Shown here: piece by piece, positions 13,877 through 22,423 of the stretch
How the letters are laid out: every line of letters starts with the position of its first letter
How positions within the stretch are numbered: position 1 is the first letter of the stretch
Assembly (NCBI GenBank): GCA_934320645.1
Contig: CAKRFP010000040.1
Coordinates: 1 to 24,099, forward strand
Length of the DNA: 24,099 nt
Reading direction: 5' to 3'
From: an uncultured Bariatricus sp.
GTDB lineage: Bacteria; Bacillota; Clostridia; Lachnospirales; Lachnospiraceae
Made by a program: the position numbers and the translations under genes
Notes under the pieces: model-generated
The model's database searches: none
The model's input: only the letters and a program-made list of their open reading frames with translations
Told to the model about the DNA's origin: nothing

Positions 13877-15793
13877 ATGAGTGCAGAATATGGAGCAGAC
13901 CAAATCCAGATACTGGAGGGGCTGGAAGCAGTAAGAAAGAGACCTGGTATGTATATCGGCAGTACATCTTCAAGAGGACTTCACCATCTTGTCTATGAGA
14001 TTGTTGACAACTCGGTGGATGAAGCGCTTGCAGGATACTGTGATCATATCCAGGTGTTCATCAATCCGGATAATTCAATTACGGTTATAGATAACGGACG
14101 TGGGATTCCGGTAGGGATCAACCACAAAGCAGGACTTCCTGCGGTAGAAGTCGTATTTACCGTGCTTCATGCCGGCGGTAAATTCGGCGGTGGAGGATAC
14201 AAGGTATCCGGTGGACTTCACGGAGTAGGAGCTTCCGTTGTAAATGCACTTTCTGACTGGCTTGAAGTTGAGATCTGCCACGAAGGAAAGGTGTACAGAC
14301 AGAGATATGAAAAAGGACATGTTGTTTACAAGTTGAAGGTTGTAGACGAATGTGATCCGGAAAAGACAGGAACCAAGGTAACCTTCCTTCCGGACGAAAC
14401 CATTTTTGAAGATACAGTATTTGATTATGATGTGTTAAAACAGAGATTCCGTGAGATGGCGTTCCTTACCAAGGGGCTTCGCATCAGTCTGACCGATCTC
14501 CGGGATGAAGAACCGAAGGAAAGAGTTTTCCACTATGAAGGCGGTATCAAGGAGTTTGTCCAGTACTTAAATCGTAGCAAAACTCCGCTTTACGAGCAGA
14601 TCATCTACTGTGAAGGAACAAAAGATAACGTAGAAGTTGAAGTTGCAATGCAGCACAACGATTCTTATACAGATAACACCTACGGTTTTGTAAATAACAT
14701 CACAACACCGGAAGGCGGGACCCATGTGGTCGGATTCAGAAATGCCATTACAAAAACATTTAACGACTACGCAAGAAAGAACAAATTATTAAAGGACAGC
14801 GAGCCGAATCTTTCCGGAGAGGATATCAGAGAAGGTCTGACTGCGATCATCAGTGTCAAGATCGAGGATCCTCAGTTTGAAGGACAGACCAAGCAGAAGC
14901 TGGGTAACAGTGAAGCGAGAGGCGCGGTTGACAGTATCGTCAGCAGCCAGCTTCAGATCTTCCTTGAACAGAATCCTGCTATTGGGAAATCTATTGTTGA
15001 GAAGTCTGTCATGGCACAGAGAGCAAGAGAGGCAGCCAGAAAGGCGAGAGATCTTACCAGAAGAAAATCCGCGCTGGAAGGCATGTCACTTCCTGGAAAG
15101 CTTGCAGACTGTTCTGATAAGGATCCGTCCAAGTGCGAGATCTACATCGTAGAGGGAGACTCTGCGGGAGGTTCTGCAAAGACAGCCCGTGACAGAGCAA
15201 CCCAGGCGATCCTGCCGCTTCGTGGAAAGATCCTGAATGTTGAGAAGGCAAGACTGGATAAGATCTATGGCAATGCCGAGATCAAGGCAATGATCACCGC
15301 TTTCGGTACAGGAATCCATGACGACTTTGATATTTCCAAGCTGAGATATCACAAGATCATCATCATGACCGATGCCGACGTCGATGGAGCACACATCAGT
15401 ACACTGCTTCTGACATTCCTCTATCGTTTCATGCCGGAGCTGATTAAGCAGGGCTATGTATATCTGGCTCAGCCACCGCTTTATAAGCTGGAGAAGAACA
15501 AAAAAGTCTGGTATGCATACAGCGATGAAGAACTGGCGAAGATCATCAGCGAAGTCGGACGTGATCAGAACAATAAGATTCAGCGATACAAAGGTCTGGG
15601 TGAGATGGACGCAGAGCAGTTATGGGATACCACAATGGACCCGCAGCATCGAATCTTGAGAAGAGTGACAATGGACGATGAAACATCTTCCGAACTGGAT
15701 CTTACCTTTACAACCCTGATGGGAGATAAAGTAGAACCAAGACGAGAATTTATCGAAGAGAATGCAAAATTTGTTAAGAACTTAGATATATAG
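13877..15793 (+). CDS. gyrB: DNA gyrase subunit B
   Basis: A 638-aa ATPase subunit of gyrase, which introduces negative supercoils. The GHKL ATPase shows DNSVDEALAGYCD, DNGRGIPVG and GGLHGVGASVVNALS. The transducer follows, then the TOPRIM domain with EGDSAGGSAKTARDR and the metal-binding DADVDGAHI. The C-terminus has RYKGLGEMDAEQLWDTTMDP, which contacts GyrA. AGGAGG precedes the ATG. Length and motifs distinguish it from ParE by context: it is directly followed by gyrA. Confidence 0.98.
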   Translation: MSAEYGADQIQILEGLEAVRKRPGMYIGSTSSRGLHHLVYEIVDNSVDEALAGYCDHIQVFINPDNSITVIDNGRGIPVGINHKAGLPAVEVVFTVLHAGGKFGGGGYKVSGGLHGVGASVVNALSDWLEVEICHEGKVYRQRYEKGHVVYKLKVVDECDPEKTGTKVTFLPDETIFEDTVFDYDVLKQRFREMAFLTKGLRISLTDLRDEEPKERVFHYEGGIKEFVQYLNRSKTPLYEQIIYCEGTKDNVEVEVAMQHNDSYTDNTYGFVNNITTPEGGTHVVGFRNAITKTFNDYARKNKLLKDSEPNLSGEDIREGLTAIISVKIEDPQFEGQTKQKLGNSEARGAVDSIVSSQLQIFLEQNPAIGKSIVEKSVMAQRAREAARKARDLTRRKSALEGMSLPGKLADCSDKDPSKCEIYIVEGDSAGGSAKTARDRATQAILPLRGKILNVEKARLDKIYGNAEIKAMITAFGTGIHDDFDISKLRYHKIIIMTDADVDGAHISTLLLTFLYRFMPELIKQGYVYLAQPPLYKLEKNKKVWYAYSDEELAKIISEVGRDQNNKIQRYKGLGEMDAEQLWDTTMDPQHRILRRVTMDDETSSELDLTFTTLMGDKVEPRREFIEENAKFVKNLDI

Positions 15794-15803
15794 GAGAAAA
15801 CCA

Positions 15804-18338
15804 ATGGAAGATAATATTTTTGATAAAGTTCATGAAGTGGATATGAAAAAAACCATGGAAGAGTTCTATATCGATTATGCCATGAGTGTTATTGCTTCTC
15901 GTGCGCTTCCGGATGTAAGAGACGGTCTGAAACCTGTTCAGAGACGTATTCTTTATTCGATGATCGAGCTGAACAACGGTCCTGACAAACCGCACCGTAA
16001 ATGTGCGCGTATCGTCGGTGATACCATGGGTAAATATCACCCGCATGGTGACAGTTCTATTTACGGAGCCCTCGTTAATATGGCACAGGACTGGTCTACC
16101 CGCTACATTCTTGTAGACGGTCACGGTAACTTCGGTTCTGTGGACGGTGACGGCGCTGCCGCAATGCGATATACCGAGGCAAGACTTAGTAAGATCTCGA
16201 TGGAAATGACAGCGGATATCAACAAAGACACCGTTGATTTTGCACCGAACTTTGACGAGACAGAAAAAGAACCGACTGTACTTCCGGCAAGATTCCCGAA
16301 CCTTCTGGTAAACGGAACCTCCGGTATCGCGGTAGGTATGGCAACCAATATTCCACCGCACAACTTAAGAGAAGTCATCGGTGCAGTTGTGAAAATCATT
16401 GATGACCAGATTGAAGATAAAGATGAGACCACGATCGAAGAAATCATGGAGATCATCAAAGGACCTGATTTCCCGACGGGAGCAACGATTCTTGGAACAA
16501 GAGGAATCGAAGAGGCTTACCGTACAGGACGTGGAAAGATCCGTGTGCGTGCGGTATCCAATATCGAGCCAATGCAGAACGGAAAGCACAGAATCGTAGT
16601 AACTGAGCTTCCGTATATGGTCAACAAAGCCCGCCTGATCGAGAAGATCGCGGAGCTTGTAAGAGATAAGAAGATCGATGGAATCACAGACCTGAGCGAC
16701 CAGTCAAGCCGTGAAGGTATGCGTGTCTGCATCGAACTGAGAAGAGATGTGAACCCGAATGTCGTTCTGAACCAGCTTTACAAGCATACACAGCTGCAGG
16801 ATACATTTGGTGTGATCATGCTTGCATTGGTCAATAATGAGCCGAAGGTTATGAGCCTTCTGGAAATCCTGAACCATTATCTGAAGCATCAGGAAGACGT
16901 TGTTACCAGACGTACCAAATACGAGCTGAACAAAGCAGAAGAACGTGCACACATCTTGGAAGGACTGCTGACCGCCCTGGATAACATTGATGAGGTTATT
17001 AAGATCATCCGTGGATCCAAGACCGTACAGATTGCGAAAGCAGAGTTGATGAGCCGCTTTAACTTAAGTGATGCACAGTCCCAGGCTATCGTGGATATGC
17101 GTCTGAGAGCTCTGACCGGTCTGGAAAGAGAGAAGCTGGAAGCAGAGTATGCAGAGCTTGAGAAGAAGATCGCAGAGTACAAGGCGATCCTCGCAGACAG
17201 AAAGCTTCTGCTTGGCGTAATTAAGAAAGAAATCCTTGTGATCTCTGAAAAATACGGAGATGACAGAAGAACAGCCATCGGATTTGATGAATACGACATT
17301 TCTACAGAGGATCTGATCCCGAGAGAAGATGTGGTGATCACCATGACCAAAATGGGATACATTAAGAGAATGAGCAACGATACCTTCAAGAGCCAGAACC
17401 GTGGCGGTAAGGGTATCAAGGGGATGCAGACTCTGGATGAAGACTATGTAGAAGAGCTGTTCATGACCAATACACACCAGTATATTATGTTCTTTACCAA
17501 TACCGGACGCTGTTATCGCCTGAAAGGATATGAGATTCCGGAAGCAGGAAGAACATCCCGTGGTACAGCAATTATCAACATCCTTCAGCTTCAGCCGGAT
17601 GAGAAGATCACAGCAATGATTCCGATCAGGGAATTCAAGGAAGGCGACTATCTGTTCATGGCAACCAAGAAAGGTCTTGTTAAGAAGACTCCGATTCTGG
17701 ATTATGCAAATGTAAGAAAGACAGGACTTGCTGCGATCACACTCCGTGAGGATGATGAACTGATCGAAGTTAAGATTACGGATGATGAAAGAGATGTTAT
17801 TCTTGTTACGCAGTATGGTCAGTGCATCCGTTTCCATGAATCTGATGTACGTTCAACCGGAAGAACCTCTATGGGTGTTCGTGGTATGAATTTAAGCGAC
17901 CGTGATGAAGTTGTTGCAATGCAGCTTGATGTGCAGGGTGAAGAGCTTCTGATCGTATCTGAAAAGGGTATGGGCAAGAGAACCCGCATGGAAGAATTCA
18001 CAGCCCAGAACCGTGGTGGAAAAGGCGTGAAGTGCTATAAGATCACAGAGAAGACCGGTAATGTAGTTGGCGCGAAGGCAGTCAACTCAGATGATGAGAT
18101 CATGATCATCAACACAGACGGTATCGTGATCCGTATGGAATGTGCAGGAATCTCCGTACTTGGAAGAATCACATCTGGTGTCAAGCTGATCAATCTGAAG
18201 GAACATGAAGAAGTTGCAAGTATTGCAAAGGTGCGCAAGGCTTCCGGTGAACTGGAGGAGAATGCAGAAGAGACAGCGGAAGAAGCAAATGCAGAAGAAA
18301 CTGCTGAGACGGCTGTAGAAGAGCAGACAGAAGAATAA
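15804..18338 (+). CDS. gyrA: DNA gyrase subunit A
   Basis: An 844-aa breakage-reunion subunit. The winged-helix region holds DYAMSVIASRALPDVRDGLKPVQRRIL and the catalytic tyrosine Tyr123 in AAMRYTEARL. The C-terminal beta-pinwheel includes the GyrA box QNRGGKGIKG, which is essential for wrapping, and a related QNRGGKGVKC later. The tail ends in an acidic Glu/Ala-rich stretch of about 30 residues, typical of many GyrA tails. The quinolone-binding helix reads HPHGDSSIYGALVNMAQ, so the position equal to E. coli Asp87 is Gly88. It starts 10 bp after gyrB and ends before a strong terminator. Confidence 0.98.
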   Translation: MEDNIFDKVHEVDMKKTMEEFYIDYAMSVIASRALPDVRDGLKPVQRRILYSMIELNNGPDKPHRKCARIVGDTMGKYHPHGDSSIYGALVNMAQDWSTRYILVDGHGNFGSVDGDGAAAMRYTEARLSKISMEMTADINKDTVDFAPNFDETEKEPTVLPARFPNLLVNGTSGIAVGMATNIPPHNLREVIGAVVKIIDDQIEDKDETTIEEIMEIIKGPDFPTGATILGTRGIEEAYRTGRGKIRVRAVSNIEPMQNGKHRIVVTELPYMVNKARLIEKIAELVRDKKIDGITDLSDQSSREGMRVCIELRRDVNPNVVLNQLYKHTQLQDTFGVIMLALVNNEPKVMSLLEILNHYLKHQEDVVTRRTKYELNKAEERAHILEGLLTALDNIDEVIKIIRGSKTVQIAKAELMSRFNLSDAQSQAIVDMRLRALTGLEREKLEAEYAELEKKIAEYKAILADRKLLLGVIKKEILVISEKYGDDRRTAIGFDEYDISTEDLIPREDVVITMTKMGYIKRMSNDTFKSQNRGGKGIKGMQTLDEDYVEELFMTNTHQYIMFFTNTGRCYRLKGYEIPEAGRTSRGTAIINILQLQPDEKITAMIPIREFKEGDYLFMATKKGLVKKTPILDYANVRKTGLAAITLREDDELIEVKITDDERDVILVTQYGQCIRFHESDVRSTGRTSMGVRGMNLSDRDEVVAMQLDVQGEELLIVSEKGMGKRTRMEEFTAQNRGGKGVKCYKITEKTGNVVGAKAVNSDDEIMIINTDGIVIRMECAGISVLGRITSGVKLINLKEHEEVASIAKVRKASGELEENAEETAEEANAEETAETAVEEQTEE

Positions 18339-18382
18339 AGATCTGAGTGAAAGTAGAAATATAGAAGCAGGATAAATCATAT

Positions 18383-18435
18383 AGAGACTGGACGGGGGTA
18401 TGCAAATGCCTTGTCTGGTCTCTTGCTTTGTTTTG
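18383..18435 (+). terminator. Rho-independent terminator of the gyrB-gyrA transcript
   Basis: AGAGACTGGACGGGG (18383-18397) pairs with CCTTGTCTGGTCTCT (18409-18423) over 15 positions, counting G-U pairs. It is followed by TGCTTTGTTTT. It lies 45 nt after the gyrA stop codon. Confidence 0.85.
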
Positions 18436-18504
18436 TGAGGCTGCATGGAAAGAAATGTTATGGCATGTCCTACGTTTGCTCTGATAAAAGCCGGATTTTT
18501 AATA

Positions 18505-18553
18505 TGAAAAACAAAGAAACCCGGAAACGCTGCGGCAAACAGGTATTTCCGGG
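18505..18553 (-). terminator. Rho-independent terminator of bioB-bioY
   Basis: Read leftward, CCCGGAAA (complement of 18546-18553) pairs perfectly with TTTCCGGG (complement of 18520-18527), with an 18-base loop. It is followed by TTTCTTTGTTTTT. It faces the gyrA terminator, closing two convergent transcripts. Confidence 0.82.
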
Positions 18554-18614
18554 CTTTGTAGAGGGCTGGATTATTGTTTTTCCAGACTGAAAATATTCTG
18601 GCAGAGTTGTTATC

Positions 18615-19172
18615 TTACTGCGCAACAGCTCCAAGTCTCTTGCGGATTTCCGGTCCGACGATCATAGCGATCACCATCTTGATCAGATCCGCCGGGATAA
18701 ATGGAATCACACATACTGCAAGAGCAGCGGATACAGTGTAACCTGCCTGAACACAGAACCATGCAGTTCCGAATGCATAGCAGATGGCAGTTCCGATGAT
18801 CATTCCAAGAATCTGGATCCATCTCTGGCTGAATTTGTCAATTACGATACCGGCAATGATTGCCATTGGGATGAAACCAATGATGTATCCGCCGGTTGGT
18901 CCGGCAAGTTTCCCCAGTCCTCCGGTAAATCCGGAAAATACCGGAAGTCCTACGAGTCCGAGGAGAAGGTAAATGATATAGCTGACCGTTCCTTTCTTCC
19001 AGTCCAGAAGATAAAGCGCCAGATAAATTGCAAAGTTGGTAAGTGAAATCGGCACCGGTCCGATCGGGATGGAAAGCGGTGCAAGAATGCAGGTGACAGC
19101 GGTCATAAGAGCTGTTACCGCCATTGCATAAGTATTGGTTGTACGAAGTGTCTGTGTGTTTCCCTGAGTCAT
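18615..19172 (-). CDS. bioY: Biotin transporter BioY (ECF substrate-binding subunit)
   Basis: A 185-aa, almost entirely hydrophobic protein with about six membrane segments. It is the biotin-binding S component of an ECF transporter. Typical BioY stretches are TCILAPLSIPIGPVPISLTNFAIYLALYLL, LLGLVGLPVFSGFTGGLGKLAGPTGGYIIGFIPMAIIAGI and PFIPADLIKMVIAMIVGPEIRKRL. AAAAGGAG is upstream. It lies 50 bp after bioB on the same strand and is probably cotranscribed from the BirA-controlled promoter. The EcfA/EcfT energising module is not nearby and is presumably shared. Confidence 0.95.
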   Translation of the reverse strand: MTQGNTQTLRTTNTYAMAVTALMTAVTCILAPLSIPIGPVPISLTNFAIYLALYLLDWKKGTVSYIIYLLLGLVGLPVFSGFTGGLGKLAGPTGGYIIGFIPMAIIAGIVIDKFSQRWIQILGMIIGTAICYAFGTAWFCVQAGYTVSAALAVCVIPFIPADLIKMVIAMIVGPEIRKRLGAVAQ

Positions 19173-19222
19173 GTTATGTACTCTCCTTTTAGAATGATAA
19201 TAATGTTCGGCGTGTCAATAAA

Positions 19223-20194
19223 TTAAGCAGATTCGATCTCGTAAGTAAAACCGGCATCCGTAATGGCCTGGATCGTATCTTTGATTCCCTGACCGTCCGC
19301 AGTAAGATAACCGGAAGCAAAAATGGAATCTACAACGCTGAGAAGCTTCTTCTCTTCGCCTTTAAAATAAACCTCACGTCCGGCAGCGCAACGGATATCT
19401 GACTGCGGAATCAGAAGTCTTGCAAGGCAGAGAACCTTCATGCAATACTCTGTTGTAAGTCCGGAGATATCAGCGTCACCGAGAGGAGTTCCCGGAATCG
19501 GCAGCAGGAAGTTGATCGGCAGGGCTTCCGGCTGGATCTCACGAAGCTCCAGAAGCATATCTACAACATCCTCTTTGCTTTCGCCCATTCCAATGATTCC
19601 GCCACTGCAGATTTCAAATCCAAGACTCTGAAGCATTTTGATATTCTGAACGCGCTGCTCAAAAGTATGGGTAGAGCAGATGTGGCTGTAATAAGCCCGG
19701 CTGCTGTTCAGATTGTGGTTGATCCGGTCAAGCCCGGCTTCTTTCAGCATCAGAGCCTGCTTTTCAGTAAGAAATCCGATGGAACAGCAAAGGTGGGTTC
19801 CGTCTTCCTTCATCTTGCGGATCTTAGAAGCCAGTTCTTCAATCTCTTCATCGGTAAATTTCATACCGCTTAGTCCGATGCAGTGTCTGGACAGATGATG
19901 TTCATTTACAAAATCATTATCTTTATATAATTTCTCATCGGCTACCCATTTATATTTATCGATATCGGCCTTTGAACGACAGGATTGCGCACAGTAAGCG
20001 CAGTCCTGGGAGCAGTTGCCGCTGCGGGCATTGGTAAGAATATGAATACTTACATGATTGCCCTTGTATTTTCTGCGCAGTTTTTCAGCTTGTGCAATGA
20101 GCTGGTCGAGTTCTTCGTCCGGTGTATTCAGGATTGCAATTGCATCTTCTCGTGAAAGCACCGGATCTGTAGTTGTTTCAATTTCAGAAATCAT
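19223..20194 (-). CDS. bioB: Biotin synthase BioB
   Basis: A 323-aa radical-SAM enzyme that inserts sulfur into dethiobiotin to make biotin. The radical-SAM cluster motif CSQDCAYCAQS is seen, followed by YKWVADEKLYKDND. Later BioB regions include HNLNSSRAYYSHICSTHTFEQRVQNI, CSGGIIGMGESKEDVVDMLLELR, LPINFLLPIPGTPL and RCAAGREVYF. An in-frame ATG at 20245 would add 17 residues (MVKCEMYLIFF...) covering promoter DNA. The start at 20194 has AAGGAAGG seven nt upstream and is preferred. Only bioB and bioY are here; no bioD, bioA or bioF is in the window. Confidence 0.96.
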   Translation of the reverse strand: MISEIETTTDPVLSREDAIAILNTPDEELDQLIAQAEKLRRKYKGNHVSIHILTNARSGNCSQDCAYCAQSCRSKADIDKYKWVADEKLYKDNDFVNEHHLSRHCIGLSGMKFTDEEIEELASKIRKMKEDGTHLCCSIGFLTEKQALMLKEAGLDRINHNLNSSRAYYSHICSTHTFEQRVQNIKMLQSLGFEICSGGIIGMGESKEDVVDMLLELREIQPEALPINFLLPIPGTPLGDADISGLTTEYCMKVLCLARLLIPQSDIRCAAGREVYFKGEEKKLLSVVDSIFASGYLTADGQGIKDTIQAITDAGFTYEIESA

Positions 20195-20235
20195 AAGTAA
20201 ACCTTCCTTGGTAAAAAATATCAAATACATTTCAC

Positions 20236-20264
20236 ACTTTACCATGCAAAAGAAAGAATGTCAA
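20236..20264 (-). promoter_or_regulatory. bioB promoter
   Basis: On the minus strand a perfect TTGACA (complement of 20259-20264), 17-bp spacer, then TAAAGT (complement of 20236-20241). It is 42 bp upstream of the chosen bioB start. The -35 is inside the BirA-type operator, explaining how bound repressor would block transcription. Confidence 0.8.
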
Positions 20265-20288
20265 CTTAAAATTTTATAAGGTTAACAA
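20258..20288. promoter_or_regulatory. BirA-type biotin operator
   Basis: Half-sites GTTAACAA (20281-20288) and, inverted, GTTGACAT (complement of 20258-20265) are separated by 15 bp. This is the TTGTTAAC-N14-16-GTTAACAA arrangement known for the Firmicutes BirA repressor, with two mismatches in one half. It overlaps the bioB -35 element, so biotinyl-AMP-loaded BirA should repress bioB-bioY when biotin is plentiful. Confidence 0.8.
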
Positions 20289-20323
20289 TAGAAGCGATAC
20301 AGGTTTATTTGAAGATGATTACA

Positions 20324-20352
20324 TTGCAGATGAAAAAAAACCATAGTATAAT
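20324..20352 (+). promoter_or_regulatory. Promoter of the fumarase gene cluster
   Basis: TTGCAG (20324-20329), 17-bp spacer, perfect TATAAT (20347-20352), 36 bp before the fumarase alpha start. It is divergent from the bioB promoter and clear of the BirA operator. Confidence 0.75.
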
Positions 20353-20388
20353 AAAAACAGATTAAGACAAATGCAGGAGGAAAAACCA

Positions 20389-21231
20389 ATGCGTACAGTG
20401 AACGTGGAAGAGATTTTAAAGAATATCAAAGAAATGTGCATTGAAGCGAACCATTTTCTCTCAAAGGATATGGATATCGCGATGAAAAATGCAGTTTCAA
20501 CAGAGAAGTCTCCACTTGGGAAAAAGATTTTAAGCCAGCTTCAGGACAATCTGAAAATTGCCGGAGAAGATATGATCCCAATCTGCCAGGATACGGGTAT
20601 GGCAGTTGTATTTCTTGAGATTGGACAGGATGTGCATTTTGAAGGTGGAGACCTTGAAGATGCGGTCAATGAAGGAATCCGCCGCGGATATGTCGATGGA
20701 TATCTGAGAAAATCCGTTGTCAAAGATCCGATTCTCAGAGAGAATACAAAAGATAATACACCGGGAATCATTCATTATAAAATCGTTCCGGGCGATCAGG
20801 TGAAGATCAAGGTTGCACCGAAAGGCTTTGGAAGTGAGAATATGAGCCGTGTGTTTATGCTGAAACCGGCAGATGGAATCGAAGGAGTAAAAGAAGCAGT
20901 TCTTACGGCAGTGAAAGATGCCGGCCCGAATGCCTGTCCTCCGATGGTTGTCGGCGTGGGAATCGGCGGCACATTTGAAAAATGTGCACTGATGGCAAAA
21001 GAAGCACTTACAAGAGAGGTAGGAAGCCATTCGGACATTCCATATGTAAAGGAACTGGAAGAAGAATTACTGGAGCGGATCAACAAGATTGGAATCGGAC
21101 CGGGCGGACTTGGGGGAAGTACAACCGCGCTGGCTGTCAATGTCAACACTTATCCGACTCATATTGCCGGACTTCCGGTAGCGGTAAATATTTGCTGTCA
21201 TGTTAACCGCCATGTGATCCGCACTATTTAA
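20389..21231 (+). CDS. Class I fumarase / L-tartrate dehydratase, alpha subunit
   Basis: A 280-aa catalytic-cluster subunit of a two-part, iron-sulfur hydro-lyase that interconverts fumarate and malate (or dehydrates tartrate). The start at 20389 has AGGAGG eight nt upstream; an ATG at 20371 is before that site and is rejected. Signature parts are PICQDTGMAVVFLEIG, NACPPMVVGVGIGGTFEKCALMAKEAL, and GPGGLGGSTTALAVNVNTYPTHIAGLPVAVNICCHVNRH, which carry the cysteines expected to hold the 4Fe-4S cluster. The beta subunit is not next in line but lies one gene further on. Fumarase is favoured over tartrate dehydratase because this two-gene form is common in anaerobic Clostridia, but the sequence alone does not decide. 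Confidence 0.92.
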   Translation: MRTVNVEEILKNIKEMCIEANHFLSKDMDIAMKNAVSTEKSPLGKKILSQLQDNLKIAGEDMIPICQDTGMAVVFLEIGQDVHFEGGDLEDAVNEGIRRGYVDGYLRKSVVKDPILRENTKDNTPGIIHYKIVPGDQVKIKVAPKGFGSENMSRVFMLKPADGIEGVKEAVLTAVKDAGPNACPPMVVGVGIGGTFEKCALMAKEALTREVGSHSDIPYVKELEEELLERINKIGIGPGGLGGSTTALAVNVNTYPTHIAGLPVAVNICCHVNRHVIRTI

Positions 21232-21362
21232 TTTACCGGGGGATCCTGAAAAGACTTTCCGTGCCGAAGATATGTACTCGTGCGAAGATGAAGCATGTTA
21301 CAAATGGTTTATGCCGGTGAGAGGATGTGTAATATTTAAAGGAAAATGAAAAGAGGACAATT

Positions 21363-21803
21363 ATGAATACAAATGTGGACGTAGACGCAATGCGAAAAGA
21401 TGCGGTTGAGATTTTCCAGAAAGGGTTCGCCTGTTCAGAGTCCGTGATCTATGCAATTAAAAAGGGCTTTGATCTTGATCTGTCAGATGATGCGATCGCT
21501 ATGTCATCCGGATTCCCGTGGGGACTCGGAGATGGTGGCTGTATTTGTGGTGCGCTTGCAGGAGCAACCATGTGCATCGGTTATTTCTTCGGAAGAAGAA
21601 CTCCTGGAGATGAAGCCTTTTTGAAATGCCAGCGGCTGACGAAAGAGTTTCACGACGCATTTAAAGAACATTGCGGAGCAACCTGCTGTCGTGTGCTGAC
21701 AAGAGGAAAAGAAAAAAATTCTCCGGAGAGAAAAGCACAGTGTATCAGTTTTGTAGACTTTACAGTTGAGAAACTGGCTGAAATTATTTTAAGAGAATTA
21801 TAA
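21363..21803 (+). CDS. C_GCAxxG_C_C family (probable redox or metal-binding) protein
   Basis: A 146-aa protein with the cysteine pattern of the C_GCAxxG_C_C family. CSESVIYAI lies near residue 25, GDGGCICGALAGATMCIGYFFGR in the middle, and HCGATCCRVLTRG then AQCISFV near the end. The reaction is not established. Conserved cysteines suggest metal or cluster binding or redox work in anaerobes. GAGGACA gives a ribosome site. It sits between the alpha and beta subunits of a fumarase whose cluster needs iron, so a link is possible, but this is inference. It follows fumarase alpha by 131 bp and precedes fumarase beta by 65 bp. Confidence 0.88.
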   Translation: MNTNVDVDAMRKDAVEIFQKGFACSESVIYAIKKGFDLDLSDDAIAMSSGFPWGLGDGGCICGALAGATMCIGYFFGRRTPGDEAFLKCQRLTKEFHDAFKEHCGATCCRVLTRGKEKNSPERKAQCISFVDFTVEKLAEIILREL

Positions 21804-21868
21804 GACTTCTGTTGGCAGTTAAAAATGCCGCGGCAGAATACAGAAAAAGAATCAGGAAGGAAAAGGAT

Positions 21869-22420
21869 ATGGAAAGACATATTACAGTTCCTGTAGCAAA
21901 GGAAGAAATACAGGATTTAAGAGCAGGAGACTATGTATATCTTACGGGAGTTATTTATACCGCCCGTGATGCTGCTCATAAAAGAATGGATGAAGCACTT
22001 TCGGAAGGAAAGGAGCTTCCACTTGATATTAAGAATCAGATGATTTATTATATGGGACCATCTCCGGCGAGAGAAGGAAGACCTATCGGCTCAGCAGGAC
22101 CGACAACAGCAAGCAGAATGGACAAATATGCACCACGCCTTCTGGATCTGGGACTTGGCGGAATGATAGGAAAAGGGAAAAGAAGCCAGGCTGTCCAGGA
22201 TGCGATCGTGAGAAATAAAGCAGTTTATTTTGCGGCAGTTGGAGGAGCAGGAGCGCTCCTTTCAAAATGTATCAAAAAAGCAGATGTGATCGCATATGAT
22301 GATCTCGGCACAGAAGCGATCCGTCGCCTGGAGATCGAAGACCTTCCGGCAATTGTTGTGATCGACTCAGAGGGCAATAATTTATACGAGACAGCCGTAA
22401 AAGAGTATGCGGAGGAATAG
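21869..22420 (+). CDS. Class I fumarase / L-tartrate dehydratase, beta subunit
   Basis: A 183-aa partner of the alpha subunit at 20389. It has the swivelling-domain features LRAGDYVYLTGVIYTARDAAHKRM, YYMGPSPAREGRPIGSAGPTTASRMDKYAPRLLDLGLGGMIGKGKRS and AVGGAGALLSKCIKKADVIAYDDLGTEAIRRLEIEDLPAIVVIDSEGN. The frame is open upstream to a TTG at 21812. The ATG at 21869 with AGGAAGG eight nt before it gives the normal family N-terminus (MERHITVPVAKEEIQDL). The stop is 3 bp before plsC, whose ribosome site is inside this gene. Confidence 0.92.
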   Translation: MERHITVPVAKEEIQDLRAGDYVYLTGVIYTARDAAHKRMDEALSEGKELPLDIKNQMIYYMGPSPAREGRPIGSAGPTTASRMDKYAPRLLDLGLGGMIGKGKRSQAVQDAIVRNKAVYFAAVGGAGALLSKCIKKADVIAYDDLGTEAIRRLEIEDLPAIVVIDSEGNNLYETAVKEYAEE

Positions 22421-22423
22421 AGA

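Noticed and set aside
15774..16361. 195-codon minus-strand open frame across the gyrB-gyrA junction
   Set aside because: Antisense to two conserved genes; composition is that of a shadow frame.
17064..17837. 257-codon open frame on the minus strand
   Set aside because: Opposite gyrA, which is complete and conserved; no supporting signal.
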